From assembly GCA_021234155.1 (NCBI GenBank), contig JAJEKV010000005.1, positions 8,798,216 through 8,862,215 on the forward strand: a stretch of 64,000 nucleotides of DNA, given 5' to 3'. The notes below the pieces were generated by a model. The model was not told the DNA's origin and did no database searches. It worked only from the letters and a program-made list of their open reading frames with translations. The DNA is from Isoetes taiwanensis (taxonomy: Eukaryota; Streptophyta; Lycopodiopsida; Isoetales; Isoetaceae). A program made the translations under genes and the position numbers. Of this stretch, positions 23,343-33,953 are shown in pieces; the first letter of the stretch is position 1; every line of letters starts with the position of its first letter.

Positions 23343-23345
23343 TTT

Positions 23346-23364
23346 TGGAGGTCCTACCGAGATT
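23346..23364 (+). promoter_or_regulatory. Primer-binding site
   Basis: TGGAGGTCCTACCGAGATT begins 3 bases after the LTR. It is the complement of a tRNA 3' end including CCA; the complementary sequence AATCTCGGTAGGACCTCCA would sit in a T-arm and acceptor stem. Which tRNA it is cannot be settled by eye; a leucine tRNA is a guess. Confidence 0.7.
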
Positions 23365-23396
23365 TCCACCGGTTTTCAAAGAACTCATGGCTCCTA

Positions 23397-24610
23397 GAAG
23401 AAATGAACAGAAGAAGCTCCGTAACCATTGGAACCACAAGGAGTACACATTTGTACCGTGGTACAACCAAATTGTGCAATCCCACAAAGATTTTGAGCTA
23501 AGTTTGCCCATTACTCCACCCATATTTGAACCAACTATGAATGCTAACCATTTTCTCAAGGTATTTGATGAATATTATAGAGATTATGGTTGTAAAAAGG
23601 GTCAGAGGTTTTCTCGAGTTTAAGAGATGCATGAAATCTGATGAGGCATATGCTTGGTGTGAGCATGTGACCTCGCTTATGGGTACTTGATACATATGAA
23701 AGTCTTGTGCAGCAATTTTTGGCTAGGTTTGGCAAACCGTCTGCGCCTCGGGAGCTAGCAAACGAAGCTACGACTTTTGCATAAGGGCAGTGAAAGTATC
23801 AATCACTATGTGGAAAGGTTTAGTGCATACCCGAGAAAATGCCAAAAGAGTCAGTGCCCACTCCCACACTCTACTTTGTGGCTGCTTTCATTAAGGGACC
23901 TGGCCACCAAGGCCTAAGGTGCACGTAAAGATGCTAAAAATTCAAAATCGAAGGTTTTGATACCATACACAAGGCTTTTGAAAAGGCAACTAAAATCTCT
24001 AATGATATGTCTTTTTACCCGATAACCATGTAAACCATTGTGCTTGACCCTTTTTACCCGTGATTATGAACAAGAGTATGAGCATGTGCCCGTATGCAAA
24101 GGCAAAAAGAAAGAAGAAAAATCCAAAGATGAAGAGGTTGCACCTAAAATCAATGAATCCAAGAGTGAGATGGCCAAAATGTCCGAGACCATTGCAGAGG
24201 CCACCAAACAACTCTTGAGTTGAAAAACAAAAAAAAACTTATCCTCCTTGTGCACATTGTTTCAAAGATACTCATCCTTCCGATATTTGCTATTACAGGG
24301 CATGCTTAAAATGTGGAAAGAAAGGTCATTTTGGAAAAATTTGCCCTGTGGTGCAACTTCGCAAGGAAATAGGTCATCTTGAAGATAAGTGTTTTGTCAA
24401 AGAGTACTTTGACAAGGGGACAAAGGCAAGAAATTGGAAGGAACATCTGCCATCGAGGTTTGTGGAGGAATATGAGGAGCGGGAAGAGATCATGGTGGTG
24501 CAAACAAGAAAAATGTTGGAAAAAGGAACACCCGCAGATAAAGGTATGAGCAAGAACCTTCCCCACAACAAAGAAGTTCGTAATAGCTCCACCTCCTTTG
24601 TGAAAGTTTA
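23397..24610 (+). pseudogene. Gag polyprotein remnant with two zinc knuckles
   Basis: The likely start is ATG 23397 (MAPRRNEQKK). The first frame runs to a stop after 23620, then continues in other frames. Near 24249-24290 is a first knuckle CAHCFKDTHPSDIC (C-x2-C-x4-H-x4-C), and at 24303-24344 a second, CLKCGKKGHFGKIC. A Lys/Glu-rich region (CKGKKKEEKSKDEEVAPK) precedes them. In intact elements Gag forms the virus-like particle and the knuckles bind RNA. At least four frame changes make this copy non-functional. Confidence 0.85.
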
Positions 24611-24856
24611 ATAAGAAGGACAAAGAGTTAGATGAGCTAGACATGATCCTAAAAAGTTCTAAAGTGAGCATAGATCTCCCTCACGCTTCTCAAAATTGCA
24701 CCTAGCTATAGAGAGAAAATATTAAAGTGTAATGATGTTGAACAAATTTCATTTACTTGATGTGCATGAGACAGAGAAAGTTGTATTAACTCAAGAAGAA
24801 AAAGATCCAGTGCCTTTACTTGCTCAAATAGTGTAGGTAACTTGCATTTGTCTAGG

Positions 24857-26860
24857 GTCTTGCTAGATGGAGGCTCCCCATTAAATGTCATGCCTCAAAG
24901 ATGTAATGAAGAAATGTGGTCTTGTTTGTCACTCAACCATCACCGTCATATTGAGGTCATTCTCCAATGCTAAAATAAAACCTATAGGACTAGTGACAAG
25001 GGTGCCAATAGAAATTGAAGGTATACTTGTTGAGGCAAGTTTCATAGTTGTGGCTTTTGAAGATAACTGTGATGTGACTGACATATATGACTTGTTGCTG
25101 GGAAGGAGGTGGTTATCTACTGTAGATGCTAGACCTGTCTGGTCCAAAGGGCAGTGTACTATTTCAAATGGAGCAAGAACTGTAACTCTATACAACAAAA
25201 CAGGTGATGCTAATCTGTACAACTTTATAGAACAAGACATGTTGATTGAAGATGAGCCAGGTGTGTTAAAAATGCCTATCTCTGTATGCAAACCAATAGA
25301 AATCATACCGACCTGTTTAGGTGACCTTGACATGGAAGCAAAACTCAATAGAGGTGTGTTGTGGTTTGATGGTGGAATTTCAACCAAATTGAATATAGCA
25401 TCTTCTGCAGCTGTAATCAGAAACTCTGCCAATAAACTCTTATCCAAAGTTGGTAGAGTACATGAAAGAATTACTTCAAATATGGCTGAATATAAGGCAC
25501 TTATAGCTGGCTTAGAAGAGTCTTTGGCTTTAGGTTTGACTAATATATCTATCTTTGGTGACTCTCAACTGATATGCAGACAGGTAACTGGAGAGTATCA
25601 GACCAAAAACCAAGACATGTCAGAACTCAAAGAAAGGGTATTGCAATTGCTAAGCAAGTTCAAGGCTTGGGAGATCAAACATATACCTAGGGAAGAGAAT
25701 TGTGAGGCAGATGCACTTTGCAGAACCGTGCTCCTTGACTATTTGGCTGAAGGAGCTATAAATGAAGATGAATTGAACAAGGAAGATGCAACACAACTAT
25801 ATCCTATTCTGGTGATAGATGCACAGCAAGAGAAAGAGGTAAAAGAGTTGACTATCAACAAAAATGGACAGGTAAGAACACTTTTCCTTGGGGATCTTTT
25901 TGATAGCAAAGATGAGGCCTCCTTAAAAATTTTCTTTGAGAGTTGGAAAGATGTATTTGCCTGGGATTATACAGAATTAGTGGGAGTGAGGACTGACATC
26001 TGTGAATTTGAAATAAAGATAAAGGAAGATGCTAAACCTGTAATGCAAAAACTCAGAAGAATAAATGCATCACTGCTTACCCTGATCAGAGAGGAATTAT
26101 TAAAGATGAAAGAAGCTGAGGTTATTAAAGAGATAACAAACCCTGACTGGCTGTCTTGCATCGTTCCAGTAGAAAAGAAAAATAAGAGCATTAGGATTTG
26201 TATAGATTACAGGGATCTAAACAAGGCTACTATTAAAGATTGTTATCCATTACCATTTCTAGAAGAAGTGTTACATGCAACTGCAGGCAAGGAAATATAT
26301 TCCTTTTTAGATGGATTTTCAGGTTTCAATCAAATCAAGATAAAGAGGCATCAAGCCAAGACCTCTTTCATAACCCCTTGGGGTACTTTTGCCATGATGA
26401 AAATGCCTTTTGGCTTGATGAATGCATCTGCTACCTTTCAAAGAGCAATGGATAAAATATTTCAAAGCATTCCAATATCAAACTTTAGAGTTTTCTTGGA
26501 TGATTTGTGCCTAGGATCTTCTCTAACTAAGCATATGGAATTGCTGACAATGACAATGGAATTGTGCAGGAAGGGTGGAGTGTGTTTGAATCCAAAGAAG
26601 TGTGTATTCTTCTGTTCTAAAGGTGAATTGCTAGGTCATGAGGTATCTACTCAAGGAATTAAAGTGTCTGAAGGAAAAATGGAGGCTTTGAAGAAATTAG
26701 CTCCACCTAAGACCTTAAAACAGGTGAAGAGTTTCATGGGCTTGACAAGTTTTTTGAGAATGTATGTGCCTAACTTTTCACACATCATAAGTCCTTTGGC
26801 AGCTCTGACACGTGTTGGCAAGTATAATAAGAATGAGAGCAAATTTATTGCAATAGAATG
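24857..26860 (+). pseudogene. Gypsy pol, protease - extra RNase H - reverse transcriptase segment
   Basis: The protease active site reads VLLDGGSPLNVMP at 24857-24895, one frame away from the long open frame that starts at 24885. That frame contains YDLLLGRRWL of the protease C-terminus. About codons 154-290 form an RNase H domain: WFDGG, then NMAEYKALIAGLEESLALGL, FGDSQLICRQ and ENCEADAL give the D-E-D-D residues. Its sequence is of the archaeal-like RNase HI type. RT follows from about codon 375, with SFLDGFSGFNQI and the catalytic FLDD at about codon 535, and ends in KSFMGLTSFLRMYVPNFSHI. The usual order is protease, RT, RNase H, integrase, so the early RNase H is notable. The remains of the normal RNase H lie just downstream. 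The segment is open, but the whole gene is broken on both sides. Confidence 0.9.
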
Positions 26861-28608
26861 GACGATGAATGTCAAGTCGCATTTGACCTCGTTGATAACT
26901 TCCATATGCCAATCGAGATTCTCAAAACCACCAGACCTTGCTCAACCATTCCGGCATATATCGCTGTCACTAGCAAAGATGTAGGGATAGCACTCATGCG
27001 AAGCATGGGATAATATCTTTTGCCAAAGAAAATTTGGTCCGATCTTTGAGAACGGATACCCTAGAATGGAAAAAAAGTGCAGCCGAATAATGTTTTTCCT
27101 ACAAAGGCTTGGTCATATAGTTCAAAGACAATGAGGTAAAAGTAATGATGCATCAAAATCCTATTCCCATCTTTGTTCCGTAAAACTCGTGAGTAAGGCT
27201 AAATTATGTAGATGGGCTTGCAAGATACAGGATTACAATTTAAATGTTAGAACCTGTCAAAACAATTAAAAGTCCTAGTGATTATTTGACCAATAAGGTG
27301 TTTGAGTTTGAAGATTTTAATGGTTTGAGCAATCGATGAAGTGTGTGAGATTGCTACTAACCTTGTGCTATCTAGCAAGATGCAAGAAGATTGGCGGGAT
27401 GAGATCATCAAGTTTCTCCAAAGATGAGGAGGTGCCAAAAAACTTTACAAGCGGCCACCGAGGAGATTCAAAGAAAAGCAAAAATCTACGTGGATGATTG
27501 GAGAGGTATTATGTAAGATTGATCAAGATGGTGTCCTTCTCGAGGTGTGTTGACAGTCGAAGCCGAAGTTGATACTTGAGGCTTGTCATGAAGGAATTTG
27601 TGGAGGCCACTATGCACCGTGACACAACCGCAAAGAAAATACTCAGGTCTGGATATTATTGGCCTAGCTTGTTTAAAGATTGTTATGAGACCATTAGGAG
27701 ATGCCATAAATGCCGATACATGGAAGAAGAATTCTTCACCGCCGCTTTGACTAGCATCACGTCTCCGGTCCATTCCGGACTTGGGGACTAGACTTCATAG
27801 GACCTATAAATCCAAATTCTCCCTCTCAAAGATGAATACATACTAGTGGCAATGATTTCTTCACCAAATGGGCAGAGGCTGTCCCATTGAGACAAGCAAA
27901 TGCCCTAACAACTGCCGTTTCCTCCATGAAAACATATGCACTAGGTTTGGCATCCCTCTCGAAAATAGTTTCGACAGAGGCACTCGGTTCATGAATGATG
28001 TGATCAGCAACCTGCTAAAAACTTGAAAGTAAAGCATGTGAAAAGCTCAAAGATACTACCCTCAAGGCAATGGCCAGCTGAATCTACCAACAAGGTGCTA
28101 AAAGCCATTCTCAAGAAAACAATAGAGGTGCATAAAAAAAGATTGGCACCTTAAATTACATGATGCACTTTGGGCATATAGAACCACAATTAAAAGTGCT
28201 ACCAATCATACACCTTTGCTCTTGTCTATGGTGTTGAGGCTGTTGTTCCATGGAATTGGAGTTGCCCTCATTAAGGTTGGCTCAAAGATTCAAATGCGAT
28301 AGAGGAAGCATACAGGGAAAGGTTTGATAGGTTGCTCCATCTAGAAGAAGAGAGGTTTGAAGCGAGAGAATACCATGTTACTAAAGAAAGCAAAGGATGC
28401 AAAAAGATTCAAGGCCATTCACAAATTGCAAGGAAGTTTCAAAGAGGGAGAGCTAGTTCTCAAGTGGGACAAGGCAAAGGAAAACACAGCAGGTAAATTT
28501 GACTGCTTATGGGAAGGGCCATACAAAATCTGTGGACAAGCAGGTACAAATTCTTACTTCCTGGAAGATATCACAACAAGTCAGCAGCTCATGAACCCTA
28601 TAAACATA
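26861..28608 (+). pseudogene. Gypsy pol 3' part: decayed RNase H and integrase
   Basis: After 26860 the frame is lost. YIAVTSKDVGIALM at about 26960 marks the start of the normal gypsy RNase H. The integrase zinc finger is recognisable as CHEGICGGH around 27585 (frame shifted) and CHKCR near 27705. Core fragments include FTKWAEAVPL-like and NGQ-like pieces, and LHDALWAYRTTIKSATNHTPL near 28160. The final frame (28357-28608) has GPYKICGQAGTNSYFLEDI, the C-terminal domain. There are more than ten frame changes. At 28608 the frame is cut by a Helitron and continues at 32963. Confidence 0.88.
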
Positions 28609-28660
28609 TCTTCTTTTTTATTTTGGTAAGGTGTTGGGGAATGTGCCTGTGCAGCCGCAT

Positions 28661-28696
28661 GGAACGCCGCATGGGCAACGCCGCATGCGGCGTTCC
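28661..28696. repeat. Inverted repeat near the 5' end of Helitron H1
   Basis: GGAACGCCGCATG (28661-28673) pairs perfectly with CATGCGGCGTTCC (28684-28696) around a 10 nt spacer. The right half also contains the 14 bp palindrome CGCCGCATGCGGCG. Confidence 0.8.
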
Positions 28697-28749
28697 TTTT
28701 CCCATGGGGGCTTATCCCGGCACGCTAACGCTATTCCATAGAAATTTCA

Positions 28750-30360
28750 AAATTTTCTTCAGCCTCCCGCTGCACAGCCGGCCGTTAGAGGATTCACTCT
28801 CCTCCTCCAACTCTCATTATTCGCCTCTTGCTTCCATGATTTCCTTTCAAGGTTTAAAATGGAAGAGCGAGCAAACAGATTTTATCATTTTGAAGCTGAT
28901 TTCGCAGCAAGGAGGTGTCGTTGAAGCAGGTATGACCCGTGTACCTTATCCTATGCATTTATCTGGTGTTGGTTGCATTGAGAGAGACAATATCAATTCA
29001 GGGAATTAATCACTGGAGTTTAAATAGCAAGAGCTAGAGCAATCGGTATAGCAGCAGAGCGCATAGGATCGCTGAAGCAAACAGGTCGCCTTTGCATTTT
29101 GGGGTTAATCCGCCATGGCCAGGTCGCCCAAGCAAACAGGTATATCCAAGGGCTAAAAAAAAATTCCTTTGCATTTTGGGGTTAATCGGCCATGGCATTT
29201 TAAAACTTTCACCTTACCAGAAGGAGTATAGGAAGGGCTCGGCTATTTTGTCCGCTGTTAGACAATCAGGTCGGATCAATGCAGCATCCCATGCTACAGC
29301 CATTTTGTTCCCGATGAGCAACAATGCTGCAGTTCGAAGTTGAGGAGGATTATACGACTGTTTTTCCTGTGTTTTGCATCAAGTTTTTGAATACAATTTC
29401 ACAGGGGTGCTTTCAGAGACGTTTCATCTTTGCCTTCTATCATGCCCTCAGATGCAAGTCTGAAATGGTGTTGGAGGCATTTATCCAAAAAGCGTGAGTA
29501 AATGTATCTCCTTTGCAATTTTGAAGATGTATTTCCCCTCTTTTCCATGGGGTTTTGGCGTGCAGGCTGCTGCGGATGATAAGTTTTAGACCTGCAAGAT
29601 CTTAAATAAAACTTACTTTGCTATGATAGATCAAAATTTTTGTACCATCTCTTCTTTCAAATACCATAGCTTCCAGGCCTTTTGATGCATGCTCTTCTTC
29701 TTGAGCAGTATTTTGTTCCTGATTATGGACTTACGTATCTATACTTGATTGTCATCTTATGCAGGTGTAACCGTCTGGTTCATGTAGCTCTTACACTCTT
29801 CAACGTCTGGTTATAAGCCAGTCTACCTCACCAAAGCATACTTAAAGGCACATGGCATACAAATTGCTTGGAAAGGTATCTCCTATAATACTTTCCAGTT
29901 AACAGAGTTTACCATTTATGTTTTCCTGTGTTCTGGTGACTCAAAAGGTCATTTTCTTTCTGGCTTTGCAAAATTTAGCAACACGTCTGACTTTCAATGA
30001 CAGGGACTCTTAAGCATATCATTGTATGTTTATGGCGTTTTATGATTGTTTTCTTTGGCTACATAAATCAAGCATTGCGGCCATCTTTACATTTTCGTTT
30101 GACACAGATTAGTGCTGATCATCTTACATTTACATTTAACACAAATTCAATTTTTTCTTTCCAGTGCCAGGATTGGAAAGACTGGAGAATGGCAGAATCG
30201 ATATTTGTAAATTGGATTATATACCCATATCTACTGGATTAAAAAGCTTGCTTTGTGCAAGTGGTTTGATTTTCTTCTCTTCATTTTTTTCTTTGTTTGT
30301 TGGACCTGGCCGTAAACTTGCAGGATCTGTTGCTAACTTCGGTGGTGTTCCTCAGTGAAC
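28750..30360 (+). other. Possible captured gene fragments inside Helitron H1
   Basis: A CT-rich leader (CTCTCCTCCTCCAACTCTC) is followed by ATG at 28838 and about 31 codons up to a donor-like GCAG/GTATGA at 28929. Downstream, several acceptor-like pyrimidine tracts (near 29763, 30163 and 30323) precede short coding-like stretches. This looks like a captured 5' leader with first exon and intron remains. No protein family was recognised. A 28-base segment around CTTTGCATTTTGGGGTTAAT is present twice (29089 and 29170). Confidence 0.35.
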
Positions 30361-32933
30361 AGAAAAACATCACAGGGCAGCATCATATATGTATGGATTT
30401 ATATTTGCAACTTGCTTCAATTTGTGGTAAATGTTATACAGATTTTCTCTCCTCCAATAGGATATCCAACCACAATATTTAGATCTTGCATCTATCACAC
30501 TCTTTTCTGTAACATCAAATATTTCAGAACGTATGCTTTTTTCCCTATCTCTATTCAATTTCTGCTTATAAACCAGAAGCTTCTTGCTCTTCACGCTACC
30601 TCTCAAAAGGGTTAAAGAGATCAAGACCATGTGGCATGGATTGGGGAGCATGGATAAAATAATAAGCTACTATAATTGTGTCATTTGAGTTCTAAGCTCA
30701 AATTGAACTGTAATTGCATGATGTATGGCTGTAGTATTTACTGTGATGTATGCCAACCAGGCTTGGCAGCTGAGATCTTACACCATTAGAGCTGTAATGC
30801 GAATGGTGGAATAAGCTTACAAAAGATCTGAATTGTTGATGTTCAATGTTGTACAGAGGTAGCTTATCTAATCTTTGGTGGATCAAACTTCAAGACTATG
30901 AAAGAAAGATGGTGTAATAATTTTTGCTTTTGACTATGCCTCTCTCAGCTCCGACATTGTCTCATTTCTCTTGACTTTTCCTTCTATGCAGCAGCACCAT
31001 ATCGCCACACTATAGTGCATAGCAGGAGAGCAATGCAATCTATGCATCATGAAAAGATTTAGGGCAGTGATTGTTATCTTCTTTATCGTCCGATAATGTA
31101 GAAAAGCTTCCAGGTATTTTTCTACCTATAATCTTCTATGTTTTCTGCTATAATGTTAGAAAAACTTCAACATATTTTTTCTGTCTTTTAACAGAGTCTT
31201 CTACGTTTGCTTACATGAATTGCTTCATGAAATGCTTTTCAAGAGCAGAGTGCTAAAAGGTTCGGAATGATTTGCCATTAAAGTTTGAGTAATTACTCTA
31301 AATAGTTTGGTATGCAACATACCATGCAAATGGTTCCAGTTTTGAGTCCCTGTCTAATCTTCAACATTAGTGCATTTAAGAAGAACATGCTTAAAATGTT
31401 ATATAGTTAATTGTAGTATATCATTCTAAACTCTTGATTTTTGCAGGGCAAGCTGGAAAGGCATTGGTATAATTATTAGGGAGGATATTTCTGGTGCTTT
31501 GGACTGGTACGTGTGACTGGTATGTTTTTCTTAGAATTTAAGCTTTGATGCAATTGGTCTGATCAAATACTCACCGATGACAATCACTTGCCGTTTTCTG
31601 GCACAGGTGCAGTCTAAAAAGAAGGTATGTTCTATTTGTGAGCTTCAAATGCACCAAACTTCAAGATGTTTTTGATGTTATCATTCATTTTTGATGTCAA
31701 ATACAGGAAGGAAATGACCAAGAAGAAGAGATTCATATTAGCAGCCATCTCTTCCTGTTATACTCGATTTTGGCTTTGGTAGATTTCCCTGAAATGCATT
31801 ATTTTCCTACATTTTGAGAGGTCATGCAGAGCTTCTGTTTCTGTATAGGCCTTGCTGTAAATCGCCTAAAAGTTCAACTCTGTATAACTTGATCCAGCAA
31901 CTTTTTATTTGCACTGTTTTTTGCTATAAAGGTCTGCCATTCAAAACTGATGTAGTTTAGTGAACATTATAGTGTTTCTCAGAGAATATGAGAGTGATTT
32001 ATTGTAAGGAAACACAAGTTGAGTAATAAGTACAGTTGGTGTGGAATAATTAAATGTTGCTTATACTATCTCTTACTTAGATGTATGTTTATGCTAATAA
32101 ATTTGGTAGAAAGGCTTATTATTAGCTTCATTATTGCCACTTTTAAGTCCCAAGAAATGCAAGCGACAAGATATCGGAAGATTGCAATAGCAAGGTATTA
32201 CTATTTGGATGTAAATATGCGTACGTTTTAAATTATGTGGCCGCTTCCCAAAAGTCTTACCATTTCGTATGGATGTTGGTATCAATATCTCCTACTTAAG
32301 TCATGTTGTTCTTGGAATGAACATTTGGCACTGCTGCTTTGCTCGCTGGTAGCAGCCAGATGAATTTTTGTTTACGGAGACCTGGAATTAAGATAAAAGT
32401 GGCATCATGCATTTTATTGGACATTGAAATATGAAATGCCTAATTGAACATATTTGTTAACATTCTAGGACGATGGAGGGCACAATTACAATATAATCCT
32501 ATGTCAGTGTCTTACATAGACATAGACAGTAACATTAGTTCACTATAATGAATTTTGACTATAAACAAGGGGTTTGCATAGACTCATGCAATTTGCCATG
32601 AAGGATCCTGTGCATTAAAAAAAAAATTTGCTAACTTTAACACAAGAGAAATGTTACATTCATGCTCTGAAAATGAATCAACATGGCCATTTTTGGAAAT
32701 GCAGTTTTTGGGACAATTTTGGGCACGTTATTTTCAAGTTTTATGTTTTTTCTTTGGAAGTAGCAAGTTAGCTTTTGTAACCATGGGTTTTAGTAATTAT
32801 TTATTGAGGATTTAGGACTTTTATTTCTATATTTTACAATAACTAATATAACAATAGACACAATAACATTTAGTGCTTTTAACTCCAGCTACATACATTT
32901 TACGTCTACCCATTCCACACATCCATGACTGAT
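30361..32933. other. Non-coding interior of Helitron H1
   Basis: AT-rich, with only short frames and no recognised protein or RNA gene. Some GT...AG-like patterns suggest intron sequence of a captured gene, but this cannot be shown. Confidence 0.4.
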
Positions 32934-32950
32934 GCCCGGCATCGCCGGGC
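32934..32950 (+). terminator. Helitron H1 3' terminal hairpin
   Basis: GCCCGGCATCGCCGGGC pairs 7 and 7 around a 3 nt loop, with CTAG eight bases downstream. Confidence 0.92.
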
Positions 32951-32962
32951 ACACGTTTCTAG

Positions 32963-33016
32963 TTGCATCTGAAAAGGTATTGGCAACAACATATTTGTAT
33001 GAGTTTGTTTGAATAG
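32963..33016 (+). pseudogene. Last codons of the gypsy pol gene, separated by the Helitron
   Basis: Seventeen codons in phase with the integrase frame that is broken at 28608, ending in TAG. They carry the His-Leu-Lys-Arg-Tyr-type tail of gypsy integrases. Confidence 0.88.
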
Positions 33017-33953
33017 AATAGTTATTGGATAGTTAGCCATTTGAGTTATTAGAGACACTAGCTTTAAAATTAATAGGCATGTTCCTTAAAGATGTGGATG
33101 CTTGTGCTCTTATAGTGTTATTTTGAAATTGCTTTCATAAAATAAAAAAAAAGAAAGAGAGAAAAAAAGAGAAAAAAGGAAAAAAGGGAAAATAGGTTTA
33201 ACTTTGATATCTTGTGTGTATTATGATGTTGCAGGTTGAGTTCACAGTCATGAAAGCATAGGAGGAGTTGTTTTCTAACATATATAGAACTTGTCATGAC
33301 AGGTTCATCAGTCTGAATAATCTCCACCTGAGCAAACAGTTGCCTTCCAATTCATATCAACCAGAATTCTTCACTGATGCAGGATCCCAAACAACTAAAT
33401 ATTACCACAATTAGCTGGGAGGACGTGGTACTAACATCATATTATTTCCACACCTGCAGGTTCACTTGATACATTCCATTCATGTTCATCTGCCCTTGTT
33501 CCATTCTCATCTAGCCCTTGCTTCCCAAATCTTTTTTCAAAAGAGAGAACACAGCCTGCTACCTTCCATCAGCCTTCCATAAAGGTAGCTCAAGTTTTAA
33601 AAGTCAAAAACACTCCCAACTCAAGTCACTGTTCCTGCTCCACACATATTTCAAAAGAAGTCAAGCAAGTCAAGTCAGGTCATAAGTCAACTCACCCTCA
33701 GAGTCAAGTCCCTGTTCCCACTCCATATGAACATCCTTCTGAAGACATCCATTCAAACATCACTCACATCCTTATGTCCATCTGTTCAGACTTTCCCCAA
33801 CATCATTTCCATTGTATTTTCATCTCTTTTTATCACCCTTGCTGCCCATATTCTCAGAATTTCCATTCTCTTGCACTACCATCACCATTCTTCTGTCATA
33901 TTTTGCTCACAAGGCTGAGGGGACCAGCCATTCCTTTTCCCTGTTTAGCATGA
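33017..33953 (+). other. Non-coding region between pol and the right LTR
   Basis: No gene is seen. A purine-rich run (AAAGAAAGAGAGAAAAAAAG) lies at about 33150-33195, and a pyrimidine-rich region follows. A typical polypurine tract directly before the LTR is not evident; the nearest purine run is GGCTGAGGGGA at about 33913. Confidence 0.55.

Larger units (their letters stand above)
28609..32962 (+). mobile_element. Helitron (H1), 4354 bp, inserted in the gypsy pol gene
   Basis: It starts TCTTCTTTTTTATTTTGG after an A, and ends with the hairpin GCCCGGCATCGCCGGGC (32934-32950), ACACGTTT and CTAG, with T following. Reading the integrase frame across the insertion (28606-28608, then 32963) continues it in phase for 17 codons to TAG at 33014-33016. 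That tail has the hydrophobic-basic-Tyr pattern usual at gypsy integrase ends. The boundaries are therefore exact. The ends differ from H2 and H3, so it is another family. No Rep/helicase gene is present. The interior may contain captured gene pieces (28750-30360). Confidence 0.95.

Noticed and set aside
29092-29343. 83-codon frame inside Helitron H1
   Set aside because: It spans a locally duplicated segment and has no recognisable motif.
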